A stretch of DNA of 64,000 bases from a bacterium (lineage in GTDB: Bacteria; Bacteroidota; Ignavibacteria; Ignavibacteriales; Ignavibacteriaceae): positions 186,001-250,000 of the forward strand of contig JADJWC010000001.1 in the NCBI GenBank assembly GCA_016716565.1, read 5' to 3'. The translations under genes and the position numbers were made by a program. The notes below the pieces were generated by a model that was not told where the DNA came from, ran no database searches, and was given only the letters and a program-made list of their open reading frames with translations. Of the stretch, positions 56,389-64,000 are shown one piece after another. Each line of letters begins with the position of its first letter. Within the stretch, counting starts at the first letter, position 1.

Positions 56389-56715
56389 TTATAAAAATGT
56401 TTTTACTGCGCTTCCAACAACGACATCAATTATGCCGTTTGTGATTTTACTGATTCTTATTTTAGACAAACCAATTTGCTTTAGCGCTTCCATTTGGGCA
56501 AGATCTTTTTTCCCTTGTAAAAGAAATTCAAAATCTGCAGGACTTAATGCACCCGATGCAAGTCCTTCCGTCCATCGTTGAATATCCGATTTTGATTTTT
56601 CAAGAAATGAGTTTCCGTCTTTAAGCAGCTCGTCTTTGTATTCGTCAAAGTTTTCTTTAGCAAAAGAAAGTAAGTCATTTTTAAATGTCGAAATAAAATC
56701 GTTAAATGTTGGCAT
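56389..56715 (-). CDS. Small hypothetical protein
   Basis: 108 residues with a helical, acidic N-terminal half and a C-terminal stretch of alternating hydrophobics (ITNGIIDVVVGSAVKTFL) that could be a membrane-contacting helix. A fair ribosome site (AAAGGAAT) precedes the ATG. The helical hairpin-like layout, with residues about 64-85 (LLQGKKDLAQMEALKQIGLS), recalls small stress-response proteins, but no family is recognised. It stands 11 bases from the lipoprotein gene upstream. Confidence 0.6.
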   Translation of the reverse strand: MPTFNDFISTFKNDLLSFAKENFDEYKDELLKDGNSFLEKSKSDIQRWTEGLASGALSPADFEFLLQGKKDLAQMEALKQIGLSKIRISKITNGIIDVVVGSAVKTFL

Positions 56716-56726
56716 ATGTAATTCCT

Positions 56727-57167
56727 TTACTTTATTTCTGATGGATCGATTTTCCCGCTTTCAAGTCCGATGATTGTATCGAAGGCATCACTTACCAGTG
56801 ACTGCATTTCGTTTACAAACATTTCTCCAAGTACACCCTCGGTTTCCCAGCGTCTTAAAAAACCACCAAGAAGATTTCCGTCTTCGCTTATTAATATTTC
56901 CCACTGCTCGGCTGACAACTCATTATCCGGTCTTCCTAAAGCAAATTCATACGCTTTTGTAAGTTCTGTCCGCAGCGTTGCTACATCATCCTGGTAATCT
57001 TCAAAAGGCGATGTTGCAAATGACATAAGATTTAGAGATTCAACTTTTAAATCTACGGCCTGCTTGTAGGCTTCAGGGCTGAATACGGAAATTGTTGAGC
57101 AGGACCATATTGAAAAAATAATAGTTAGTACTAATAACTGTCTGCGTAACTTTGTTTTACTGATCAT
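56727..57167 (-). CDS. Putative lipoprotein
   Basis: 146 residues. The signal ends in the lipobox SIWSC (Cys about 23), giving an anchored periplasmic or surface lipoprotein. The mature part is helical and acidic (EAYKQAVDLKVESLNLMSFA, then LSAEQWEILISEDGNLLGGF). Family not recognised. It is first in an apparent three-gene operon with the two small proteins downstream, so the three may act together. Confidence 0.65.
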   Translation of the reverse strand: MISKTKLRRQLLVLTIIFSIWSCSTISVFSPEAYKQAVDLKVESLNLMSFATSPFEDYQDDVATLRTELTKAYEFALGRPDNELSAEQWEILISEDGNLLGGFLRRWETEGVLGEMFVNEMQSLVSDAFDTIIGLESGKIDPSEIK

Positions 57168-57293
57168 AATCAGATTCCTGTTGGTCTTTGGATAAATATA
57201 TTAAATCAATTTTTAACAATGTTTAAGAATTCAGTATGAAGTTAAGAACAGATAAATTTACACCCAAACTTAAAATAAATTTTGCTTTTCTGA

Positions 57294-58238
57294 ATGAGTC
57301 CTTTTAAGAAATTTTCTTTGCCGCTGGAGAGGATCGCGCCTCTATTCGTGATCGTCGCTGCAAGCTTATGGGGCGTTGATGGAATTGTTCTTCGTCCTAC
57401 TCTTTTCAGCCTTCCTGTTCCGCTTGTTGTTTTTGTTGAAAGTTCAATCGTTGCGCTCTTGCTGTCACCTTATTTTGCAAAGCGATTCATGTCGTTTAAA
57501 CAGCTGCATTTCAAAGATTGGCTCGCATTCTTTCTTGTAGCGCTGCTTGGAGGTGCAATAGGTACGATGGCTATTACCAAAGCTTTGTTCTATGTCAATT
57601 TTGTTAATCTCTCTGTTGTCATTCTTCTTCAAAAATTACAGCCTGTTTTTGCAATTATTCTTGCGGCTATATTTCTTAAGGAAAAATTCACCATCCATTT
57701 TTTTCTTTGGGCAGGATTGGCTTTGGTCGGTGCATACTTTATGACGTTCGGAACAAAACTTCCAAACCTTTCAACTGGTGACAAAACCACAATTGCTGCT
57801 GTTTTTTCTCTTCTTGCAGCTTTATCATTTGGCGCATCAACCGTTTTAAGCAAACGTGCCTTACGAAATGTTTCATTTGAAATGGGCACATATTTGCGAT
57901 TCCTTTTTTCAGCTTTTATCATGCTGCTAATTGTTTTTTCTATCGGAGACATAAATAAAATTTCTGACATTTCAGAAAATCAGGTAATAATTTTTCTTGT
58001 TATCGCACTAACAACAGGCGGGGCGGCAATCTTTCTTTATTATTATGGATTAAAAAGAATCAGCGCTTCGGTTGCAACCATCTGTGAACTTGCATTCCCG
58101 CTAACGGCAATTATTCTGGAATATCTTATCCGTGGTAATATTTTAGATGTTGTTCAATGGATAGGAGCTGCGGTTTTATTGATAAGTATTTTAAAGGTTA
58201 GCAGAATCAACATTCCAACAGCATTAAATTCAAAATAG
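57294..58238 (+). CDS. EamA/DMT-family transporter
   Basis: 314 residues with ten predicted membrane segments in two EamA halves. The inner repeats are seen in VILLQKLQPVFAIILAAIFL and ATICELAFPLTAIILEYLIR, each at the end of a half. These transporters export metabolites or amino acids; the substrate cannot be deduced. It lies divergent from the small lipoprotein gene and convergent with the DinB-like gene, with a shared terminator between them. Confidence 0.88.
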   Translation: MSPFKKFSLPLERIAPLFVIVAASLWGVDGIVLRPTLFSLPVPLVVFVESSIVALLLSPYFAKRFMSFKQLHFKDWLAFFLVALLGGAIGTMAITKALFYVNFVNLSVVILLQKLQPVFAIILAAIFLKEKFTIHFFLWAGLALVGAYFMTFGTKLPNLSTGDKTTIAAVFSLLAALSFGASTVLSKRALRNVSFEMGTYLRFLFSAFIMLLIVFSIGDINKISDISENQVIIFLVIALTTGGAAIFLYYYGLKRISASVATICELAFPLTAIILEYLIRGNILDVVQWIGAAVLLISILKVSRINIPTALNSK

Positions 58239-58239
58239 A

Positions 58240-58263
58240 AGAGCACCCAAAAGAGTGCTCTAA
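58240..58263. terminator. Bidirectional terminator between convergent genes
   Basis: AGAGCAC (58240-58246) pairs with GTGCTCT (58255-58261) around an 8-base loop, between the ends of the EamA gene and the DinB-like gene. Confidence 0.7.
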
Positions 58264-58272
58264 CTAAAATAA

Positions 58273-58797
58273 CTATTCTTCTTGCATACTCCATGGCGGA
58301 GTTACACCGTTCATCCTTGCATATGCGATTGACTGGCCGAGATGCTCATGCAAATGTGCAATCACTGTAACCATAAAATTTCTCACTGAAAATTTCATCC
58401 CGAAAGCTTCTATTTCTTTATTAAGATCTTCTTCTCTGAATTGCGCGGTGGATTCTTTAAGATCGCTAAAAGATTTTTCCATTAGTGTTAATGCAGTTTT
58501 TTTATCAGCCTTGCTCTCTGAAGAACTCATATTAAACTTTTCACCTTTAATAAGACTGAGCATATAATAATTGGCCTCGGCAGCATGAACATAAACTTCA
58601 CCGACAGATCTAACTCCTTCTCCGGGAGTCCAATTATACTTGTCTTCGGGCATAGCTTCGGCAAGCTTCATCAGTCTGCTCTTAACAAAATCAACCTGTC
58701 CTAAAAATTCTTTCACAAATACCGGTTGTTCAGCGAAATTTACAGTTGTGAAAAACAGAACTGACAAAATAATAATTACATTTTTTGCTTTTGACAT
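58273..58797 (-). CDS. Exported DinB-family protein
   Basis: 174 residues with a signal peptide (NVIIILSVLFFTTVNFA) and a strong ribosome site (GGAGG). The mature part has the DinB four-helix pattern: FVKSRLMKLAEAMPEDKYNW, then GEVYVHAAEANYYML and FMVTVIAHLHEHLGQSIAYA, with metal-binding histidines in the VHAAE and HLHEHLGQ segments. DinB-like proteins are metal-dependent transferases or of unknown activity. An exported form is less usual than the cytoplasmic kind. Function unknown. Confidence 0.83.
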   Translation of the reverse strand: MSKAKNVIIILSVLFFTTVNFAEQPVFVKEFLGQVDFVKSRLMKLAEAMPEDKYNWTPGEGVRSVGEVYVHAAEANYYMLSLIKGEKFNMSSSESKADKKTALTLMEKSFSDLKESTAQFREEDLNKEIEAFGMKFSVRNFMVTVIAHLHEHLGQSIAYARMNGVTPPWSMQEE

Positions 58798-58900
58798 TTT
58801 ACCTCCTTGGTGGTAATTAAATATTTATATAAAGATATTAATTGTTCGGAAGGAATATATTCAATTTGGTTGCCAAACGGCAAGTGATAATAAAATTAAA

Positions 58901-59350
58901 TTATCGGGCACTGCTTAAAAAGATAATCTTGGGGTATGACTTTGCTTTTGACTTCCTGGAAAAGATTGACATTAATATTGCATAAACAGAAACTAATCCT
59001 ACTCCAACTAACGAAGAGAACAGTTCTTTGTTTGTTTTGAATAGATCCATTCCGATGAGAATTCCGAGGAGCAAAAGAATTAAGGGGACACCATAGATGT
59101 AAAAGCTGGCTAAAAGTATTTTGCTACCTTTAATGACAACACGAACTTTATCGCCGGGATGTGCACCAAAAGGATCTTTAACTGTAAGACACCTTTGGTT
59201 TGAACTGCCCGGCTTACAGTAAATTTTCGCGGAACATTCCTGACAATGTTCAGAATCTGAAATTACTATCTCGGCAAAACCATCTTTGGCTTCTTTAACT
59301 ATTCCTTCTTCGTAAAGTTCTTCTTTATACATTGTTTTGTCTTGTGTCAT
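58901..59350 (-). CDS. rseC: RseC/MucC-like protein of the Rnf cluster
   Basis: 149 residues from the ATG at 59350; a TTG-started frame 33 bases longer and a later ATG at 59332 are alternatives. The N-terminal part contains cysteines in EHCQECSAKIYC, resembling the cysteine-rich region of RseC. Residues about 75-135 hold two membrane segments (LASFYIYGVPLILLLLGILI and LVGVGLVSVYAILMSI), and PGDKVRVVIK is characteristic. RseC-type proteins occur with rnf genes (SoxR reduction, sigma-E control) and may help assemble or reduce redox partners. It is the last gene of the Rnf cluster, about 90 bases after rnfB. Confidence 0.8.
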   Translation of the reverse strand: MTQDKTMYKEELYEEGIVKEAKDGFAEIVISDSEHCQECSAKIYCKPGSSNQRCLTVKDPFGAHPGDKVRVVIKGSKILLASFYIYGVPLILLLLGILIGMDLFKTNKELFSSLVGVGLVSVYAILMSIFSRKSKAKSYPKIIFLSSAR

Positions 59351-59427
59351 TCCTGCCCCGAGCAGGAATCTAGATTGTTTCAATAGATTCCCGCCCCTGC
59401 CTACCGCAGGCAGGTTCGAGGGAATGA
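59349..59427. repeat. Tandem palindromes between rnfB and rseC (REP-like)
   Basis: ATTCCTGC/GCAGGAAT (59349-59369) and CCTGC/GCAGG (59396-59410) lie within a GC-rich 80-base patch, ending in GGGAATGACAG. A related palindrome, ATCCCGAAC/GTTCGGGAT followed by GAC, lies at 60355-60375. These look like dispersed repetitive elements common in bacterial intergenic DNA and may also act as terminators. Confidence 0.6.
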
Positions 59428-59437
59428 CAGTTGGGTT

Positions 59438-60292
59438 TCAATTTACAATTACATTTATATTTTCTTGTTTCAGCAGCTCTGCAGCTTTATCAGGATGAAC
59501 TAACCTTATTGCCCCTGTCTTACACTTGTCAATGGGTATTTTACTAATATCAAGATTTTCATAATTAATTACCGGCAGATAATCTCTCATCTCTATCGAC
59601 CCGTCCGATTTTCTTGCGCATATGCCGCAACCAAAACAGGCTACTGTGCAAACTTCTTTTGAACGCTTCGGATCATCATGGTTTTTACAAAAGACAAAAA
59701 GTTCTCTATCTTCAGGATGAATTTCTATAACACCACGCGGACAAACCTCAACACACTGGCCACAGCCTGTGCAAAGTTCTTCAACGACAACCGGCAAACC
59801 ATTTTTATTCATAAATATTGCGCCGAACTGACATGCATCAACACAATCACCGCCACCAAGACAGCCGTACAAACACATCTTATCTCCGCCTGCAACAATA
59901 GATTTTACTGAACAGCTTTGCGGACCAAAATATTCGATGTTTTCTTTTTTAACTGCTTCGATATTTCCGCCGTTGCAAAGAATCCTGGCAACAAGCTTTA
60001 TACTCTGAGCACTTTCCATCCCTAAAATTCTTGCTATTTCATCCGCAACATCCTGTCCGCCGACAGGACAGCCGTTAACTTTCACTTTGCCATCAACTAC
60101 ATTCGTTGCAAAGTCGTAGCAGCCTGCAAGTCCACAAGCACCGCAATTAGCATTAGGAAGGATTTCGTTGACTTCGCCGATTTTAGGATTTTCTTCTACT
60201 CGTAATTTTTTATCAGCAAAAGCAAGTGCGCCTGCGAAGATAAATCCCAGGCCGCCCATTGTGGCAATTGCGATTATTAATGTTGTGTCCAT
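59438..60292 (-). CDS. rnfB: Rnf electron-transport complex subunit RnfB
   Basis: 284 residues. A membrane helix near the start (MDTTLIIAIATMGGLGFIFA) is followed by the Fe-S domain motif CGACGLAGCYDF (four Cys, about 50-58), then two ferredoxin-type 4Fe-4S sites (CLYGCLGGGDCVDACQFG and CTGCGQCVEVCPRG) and a further cysteine group (CTVACFGCGIC). RnfB is the ferredoxin-facing subunit of the ion-pumping Rnf complex (ferredoxin:NAD+ oxidoreductase). It follows apbE, 93 bases downstream in transcription order. Confidence 0.94.
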   Translation of the reverse strand: MDTTLIIAIATMGGLGFIFAGALAFADKKLRVEENPKIGEVNEILPNANCGACGLAGCYDFATNVVDGKVKVNGCPVGGQDVADEIARILGMESAQSIKLVARILCNGGNIEAVKKENIEYFGPQSCSVKSIVAGGDKMCLYGCLGGGDCVDACQFGAIFMNKNGLPVVVEELCTGCGQCVEVCPRGVIEIHPEDRELFVFCKNHDDPKRSKEVCTVACFGCGICARKSDGSIEMRDYLPVINYENLDISKIPIDKCKTGAIRLVHPDKAAELLKQENINVIVN

Positions 60293-60385
60293 AATGTATT
60301 CCTTGTCTATAATTAATACTGAACTTTTTTCAGCATATTAAGATTATTTTGGAGATCCCGAACCTAGTTCGGGATGACTACATTC

Positions 60386-61399
60386 TCAATTAATTAAGAA
60401 CTTTTCAAATCTAGACGAATAATAAATCTTTCCCTGTTCATCGATAATCATTACTTCTGTATCACGTAGTTTTTCAATTAATTCCAATCCTTTTTCTATC
60501 CCCATTACAAAAACTGCTGTTGCAAGTCCATCAGCAAATGCGTTATCTGCATTCAGCACCGTCACGCTTTGAATTCCTCTTGTCGGATATCCGGTCATCG
60601 GATCAAGTATGTGGTGATAACGAACTCCATTTTCTTCAAAATAATTTTCATAATCACCACTGGTTGCCACCGACGTTCCATTTAGCATTATTTTATTTAT
60701 AATCGAGTTTTTTTCTCTTGGATGCTGAACTCCAACAACCCACTCATTTCCGATGGCTTTTATTTCACCGCCAGCATTGACAAGGGCTTCATTAATCCCT
60801 GCATCTTTTAAAACATAGATTGCTTTATCTACTGCATAACCTTTTGCAATGGCACCGAAATTTAGTCCGACTTTCTTCTGCTTTACGATCTGATTATCAT
60901 CAAGTAATTTAATATTCTGCCAACCACTCAAAAACAAAGCCGAATCAATCGCCTCGCTTACCGGAAGCTGAGGATTGTTTGAATAAAATCCCCACGCTTG
61001 GGTAAGATTGTCAAGGCTCACATCGAAACTGCCCACTGATAATTTTGTGATTGAATCACAAAGAACAAGCAGACTGTAAATTTCCTCGTCAACTGAAATT
61101 ATTGAATCTGTTGCGTTATTAAGTTTCCAAACGGGGCTTTCTTCATTATAGGTTGTAAACAGGTTGTCAATCCTTTTAATTTCTGCAAAAGCTTTTTCGA
61201 TACCTTCTTCAGCAAGCTTTTCGTCTGTATTGCGAACCTGGATATCGACTACGGTCCCAAGAAGTATTTGAGTCTGACGATAATTTTTTGTTTTGTCTGC
61301 ACAGCTTCTGCCAAGAAAAACTCCAATAAGAAAAAGAACAATGAAACCAGCGGCCCATCCCCAAAGGGGAGGGGGTTTTTTAAAAAATCTTTTGACCAT
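60386..61399 (-). CDS. apbE: FAD:protein FMN transferase ApbE
   Basis: 337 residues from the ATG at 61399, which overlaps the upstream stop codon. A membrane anchor (GWAAGFIVLFLIGVFLG) precedes a normal ApbE domain: QTQILLGTVVDIQV, FDVSLDNLTQAWGF, LNFGAIAKGYAVDKA, NAGGEIKAIG, YHHILDPMTGYP, and DGLATAVFVMG with the catalytic acid. ApbE attaches FMN covalently to Thr in RnfD and RnfG. Its position within the rnf cluster fits that duty. Confidence 0.93.
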   Translation of the reverse strand: MVKRFFKKPPPLWGWAAGFIVLFLIGVFLGRSCADKTKNYRQTQILLGTVVDIQVRNTDEKLAEEGIEKAFAEIKRIDNLFTTYNEESPVWKLNNATDSIISVDEEIYSLLVLCDSITKLSVGSFDVSLDNLTQAWGFYSNNPQLPVSEAIDSALFLSGWQNIKLLDDNQIVKQKKVGLNFGAIAKGYAVDKAIYVLKDAGINEALVNAGGEIKAIGNEWVVGVQHPREKNSIINKIMLNGTSVATSGDYENYFEENGVRYHHILDPMTGYPTRGIQSVTVLNADNAFADGLATAVFVMGIEKGLELIEKLRDTEVMIIDEQGKIYYSSRFEKFLIN

Positions 61400-62127
61400 C
61401 AAACAATTTTTATAAGAACTTTATTCGGTGCACAAGCAATGATGCTGCCGACACTACTTGCGATCGTGTGTCTGCAAATTCCGTTTCTGCAACTTGATGT
61501 GTGAACTTGTGCAATTCCATTTTCAATTTGCAGTCCGGTTTTCCCATATAACCCATCAACAACAATGTTTTTGTATTCCTTCTGAATTGGAATTCTTTCA
61601 ACAATTCCACTATGATTTTCAATCACAACTTCGTTTTTGTCAGAATTAAACAATGATGATAGAAAATCCTGCTCTTTGTACTCGGCTGTAAAGAAAAACT
61701 CAGCCTTTCTGTTTTTGATGTTTGTCCGGATAGTAGAAAAACCGGTGGTCATATCATTTAAAGAGTAAACGGGATTGTTGTCATCACTTATAATTATATC
61801 CGAGTGAACATCTTTTGAGATTTTCTTAAGTTGATATAAAATGATTCCATTATTTGAAAAACTTTCGTTCCTCAGATTTCTATCAAGTCTATTTATCACT
61901 TCGCCCATTTTGGAATCTGATAATACAACCGGGTCGGAGCTGCTGCAAACTTTATTTTTAAAAGCCGCAACAAGTTGACTAATTACCTGCTCGTCATTCG
62001 GAATAAATCCGTGCACGGCAAAGTGAACAGATTTTTTATTCGAAGTCAATCTTCCAGTCGTAAATCCGACACCAACTGCAACCGTTGATAGCCCGGCTAT
62101 TTTCAAAAAAATTCTTCGTGATATCAT
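61399..62127 (-). CDS. TAT-signal protein with NusG domain II-like C-terminus
   Basis: 242 residues. A twin-arginine-type leader (SRRIFLKIAGLSTVAVGVGF) suggests export of a folded protein. The middle (residues 30-150) has no recognised family. The C-terminus (about 165-242: IQKEYKNIVVDGLYGKTGLQ, then SSCRNGICRH and CAPNKVLIKIV) matches the NusG domain II-type module found next to rnf and apbE genes, with the two conserved cysteines. It couples to apbE by a stop/start overlap. A role in Rnf assembly or cofactor delivery is inference. Confidence 0.75.
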   Translation of the reverse strand: MISRRIFLKIAGLSTVAVGVGFTTGRLTSNKKSVHFAVHGFIPNDEQVISQLVAAFKNKVCSSSDPVVLSDSKMGEVINRLDRNLRNESFSNNGIILYQLKKISKDVHSDIIISDDNNPVYSLNDMTTGFSTIRTNIKNRKAEFFFTAEYKEQDFLSSLFNSDKNEVVIENHSGIVERIPIQKEYKNIVVDGLYGKTGLQIENGIAQVHTSSCRNGICRHTIASSVGSIIACAPNKVLIKIV

Positions 62128-62197
62128 TTTATTCTCCTAAATTCAAATTTCAAAAATCAAAAGTCAAAATAGTTTTTAACTAAACACTGATTCTCAT

Positions 62198-62770
62198 TTA
62201 GATCATGCCTGCAAAACCCATAAAAGCAAGCGCTAAAATCCCCGCAACAATTAATGTTATCGGAGCACCGCGGAATGGTTTTGGAACGTCAGCTAAGTCA
62301 AGTTCTTCTCTTATTCCGGCCATTATTATTAACGCTAATGTAAAGCCAGCCCCGGCACCAACTCCAAAAATTACGCTTTCAAGAAAACTATATTCTCTCA
62401 TTGCAGCAAGAAGAGCTAAACCAAGAATCGCACAGTTGGTTGTAATCAGAGGAAGAAAGATTCCAAGAGCACGATATAGAGGTCGGCTAACTTTTTTAAT
62501 TACCATTTCCACAAACTGAACGAGTGATGCTATAACAAGTATGAACGATGGTATTTGCAAAAATTCCAGCTTGTATGGAACAAGAACCAGATTGAACAAA
62601 AGCCAGCTGACAATGGCTGTTAACACCATCACAAATGTCGTCGCCATTCCCATTGAAATTGCGGAAGACGATTTGTTCGAAACGCCAATGAAAGGACATA
62701 TACCGAGAAAGTAAGAAAGCACAAAGTTGTTTACCAGTGCCGCAGAAATAAATATTACAAACAATTCCAT
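62198..62770 (-). CDS. rnfA: Rnf electron-transport complex subunit RnfA
   Basis: 190 residues, the usual length, with six membrane segments. Diagnostic stretches are NNFVLSYFLGICPFIGVSNK at the start and LPLITTNCAILGLALL with a conserved cysteine that in the family helps hold a membrane Fe-S site. RnfA pairs with RnfE to form the central antiporter-like core. Two bases separate it from rnfE, so they are translated together. Confidence 0.95.
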   Translation of the reverse strand: MELFVIFISAALVNNFVLSYFLGICPFIGVSNKSSSAISMGMATTFVMVLTAIVSWLLFNLVLVPYKLEFLQIPSFILVIASLVQFVEMVIKKVSRPLYRALGIFLPLITTNCAILGLALLAAMREYSFLESVIFGVGAGAGFTLALIIMAGIREELDLADVPKPFRGAPITLIVAGILALAFMGFAGMI

Positions 62771-62772
62771 AC

Positions 62773-63465
62773 TTAAACTCCTGCCTCTTTGAGCACTTCT
62801 TCTGTGATTTCTTCTCTTCCAACTCTTCTATATTGAGAAATCAGTGCTTCTCTCTCGAGGTTCTTCTTTTTTTCAACATATAGATTTGAGAAACCCATCA
62901 ACAAACCAAATACGATGAATGCGCCTGCGGGTAAAATCATGATAAGCCAAGGTTCGAAAGTCGTTGGCAATACCTGATATCCAAAAAATGTTCTGCTCCC
63001 GAGAATTTCTCTGATTCCACTCATCACTACCAACGCGATAAAAAATCCGGCACCATTGCCAAGTGCGTCAAGCACAGATCTCAATGGATTGTTCTTTGAT
63101 GCAAATGCTTCTGCTCTTCCAAGTATTATACAATTTACTACAATCAGAGGAATGAATGGTCCCAGGGCTTTACTTAGATCCGGAAATTGTGCTTTCATAA
63201 CAAGATCAACAATAGTAACAAAGCTTGCTATAACCACGATGTAAGTTGCTATTCTCACCTGACCTGGAATTAGCTTTCGTATCAACGAAATAAGCAAGCT
63301 TGAAAAAACCAGAACGAATGTGGTTGCAAGAGCCATTGCAATTCCATTTACTATTGAAACTGTGACGGCAAGTGTTGGGCAGGTGCCAAGAATTTGCTTG
63401 AAGATGGGATTGATCTCCCACAGACCTTTTGTGAATTCTTTAAGATAGGATACTTGCTTTTTCAT
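62773..63465 (-). CDS. rnfE: Rnf electron-transport complex subunit RnfE
   Basis: 230 residues, paralogous to RnfA with six membrane segments. Diagnostic motifs are ENP-type INPIFKQILGTCPTLAVT, RIATYIVVIASFVTIVDLVM, PLIVVNCIILGRAEAFASKN and GFFIALVVMSGIREILG. It forms the inner-membrane core with RnfA. Its start codon overlaps the rnfG stop by four bases (63462-63465). Confidence 0.95.
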   Translation of the reverse strand: MKKQVSYLKEFTKGLWEINPIFKQILGTCPTLAVTVSIVNGIAMALATTFVLVFSSLLISLIRKLIPGQVRIATYIVVIASFVTIVDLVMKAQFPDLSKALGPFIPLIVVNCIILGRAEAFASKNNPLRSVLDALGNGAGFFIALVVMSGIREILGSRTFFGYQVLPTTFEPWLIMILPAGAFIVFGLLMGFSNLYVEKKKNLEREALISQYRRVGREEITEEVLKEAGV

Positions 63466-64000
63466 TGTGCCGCTCCTTTGTTTTCCAACGTTCTAAGTTT
63501 GGAAACTCCCTCATTAACAATTGTTACTACCGCTCTTGATGATATCGTGGCGCCTGTGATTGACTGCACTTCATTCGGGTTTGATGGTTCGATACCTTTT
63601 ACAAGTTTAATAGCGCCGCCCGGGATTAATTCATTAAACTGATCTTTATACGGAGCTTCAAGAATTTTAGTGCCAAGTCCGGGAGTTTCTGATTGTTCAA
63701 GAATTTCAATCGATGTGATCTTGCTAATATCTACGGAAAGCCCGATCATCAATTTAATTTTTCCCTGAAAACCATTCCCCGAATAAACCAGAGAGTATCC
63801 AAGCGAACTGTCAGATTCATCAAACACTTTATAAGCTTCGAAGCCTGCGTTTTTAATTGCTTCATATCTTTTCCCATCGAGATGAACAAGAAAAATTGCT
63901 CTCTCCGTTTCCGCTTTTTGATTAATTGCAATTTTTGGAGCGGCCCAGTTATTTACAAGAGAGAGTGAACCTCCGGCGATAATTCCAATAATAGTAAGTG
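63462..64000 (-). CDS. rnfG: Rnf electron-transport complex subunit RnfG (N-terminus beyond window)
   Basis: The frame is open to the window edge, about 178 residues visible. It begins inside the membrane anchor (LTIIGIIAGGSLSLVNNW) and continues with APKIAINQKAETERAIF, GYSLVYSGNGFQGKIKLMIG, TPGLGTKILEAPYKDQF and SITGATISSRAVV. The Thr within SITGAT is the known covalent FMN attachment site, served by the ApbE in this cluster. Upstream genes (rnfC, rnfD) are expected outside the window. Confidence 0.93.
   Translation of the reverse strand, partial: LTIIGIIAGGSLSLVNNWAAPKIAINQKAETERAIFLVHLDGKRYEAIKNAGFEAYKVFDESDSSLGYSLVYSGNGFQGKIKLMIGLSVDISKITSIEILEQSETPGLGTKILEAPYKDQFNELIPGGAIKLVKGIEPSNPNEVQSITGATISSRAVVTIVNEGVSKLRTLENKGAAQ

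Noticed and set aside
63749..63931. Open frame MQLIKKRKRREQ
   Set aside because: Shadow of rnfG, whose true frame continues to the window edge with a clear RnfG sequence.

Overview
The window looks like chromosome from an AT-rich member of the Ignavibacteria (Bacteroidota/Chlorobi group). Evidence: many secreted proteins end in the type IX secretion (T9SS) sorting domain in its Ignavibacteria-like form (NYPNPFNPST near its start, SGIYFYQLKA and a terminal KKMILLK), Shine-Dalgarno signals are often weak, and an Rnf complex is present. This placement is inference; there is no rRNA.

Layout. (1) 1-7270, + strand: a carbohydrate-use operon with the end of a T9SS-exported glucoamylase-family hydrolase, a complete MalEFGK-type sugar ABC importer, a SurA-like peptidyl-prolyl isomerase and a secreted esterase. 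Three of these genes carry single-base frameshifts in homopolymers. (2) 7514-56034: a probable integrative element of about 48.5 kb in the 3' end of tRNA-Lys(CTT). The intact tRNA is at 55993-56065 and a 42-bp copy of its 3' end, with one mismatch, is at 7514-7555. Both ends carry TGAAGTAG direct repeats that could be integrase arm sites. (3) 56166-58797: three small genes, an EamA transporter and a DinB-like protein. (4) 58901-64000, - strand: rnfG(partial)-rnfE-rnfA-NusG domain II protein-apbE-rnfB-rseC, an ion-pumping electron-transfer complex with its FMN-attachment enzyme.

Inside the element: (a) 7.7-29.4 kb, about 22 kb of - strand genes for ten T9SS-sorted propeller-type secreted proteins and one lipoprotein; several share a near-identical 50-bp leader. 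(b) 29.9-34.9 kb, a mobility and replication core: tyrosine integrase, excisionase-like protein, an XRE repressor with a mirror-symmetric divergent promoter/operator, and a primase fused to an SF3 helicase. (c) 35-39.5 kb, transposase debris, a sigma-54-activator-like AAA+ protein without a normal GAFTGA loop, and a divergent basic coiled-coil protein. (d) 40.1-43.6 kb, a - strand operon of a phiEco32-type COOH-NH2 amidoligase, a LIM-like zinc-finger protein, a class II glutamine amidotransferase with a zinc ribbon, a short DNA-binding-like protein, a Mu Gam-like protein and an unknown. This is the best candidate for a little-described biochemical system. (e) 43.8-54.9 kb, a defence island: a type I restriction operon with two different HsdM genes, a SIR2-like gene and a possible PD-(D/E)xK gene between them, then HsdS and HsdR, facing a nuclease-NACHT NTPase. 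(f) a small serine recombinase beside the right end.

Five homopolymer frameshifts (near 1780, 4075, 5568, 15060 and 25833) sit in otherwise intact genes. Sequence error is the simplest explanation, so these genes are annotated as whole.
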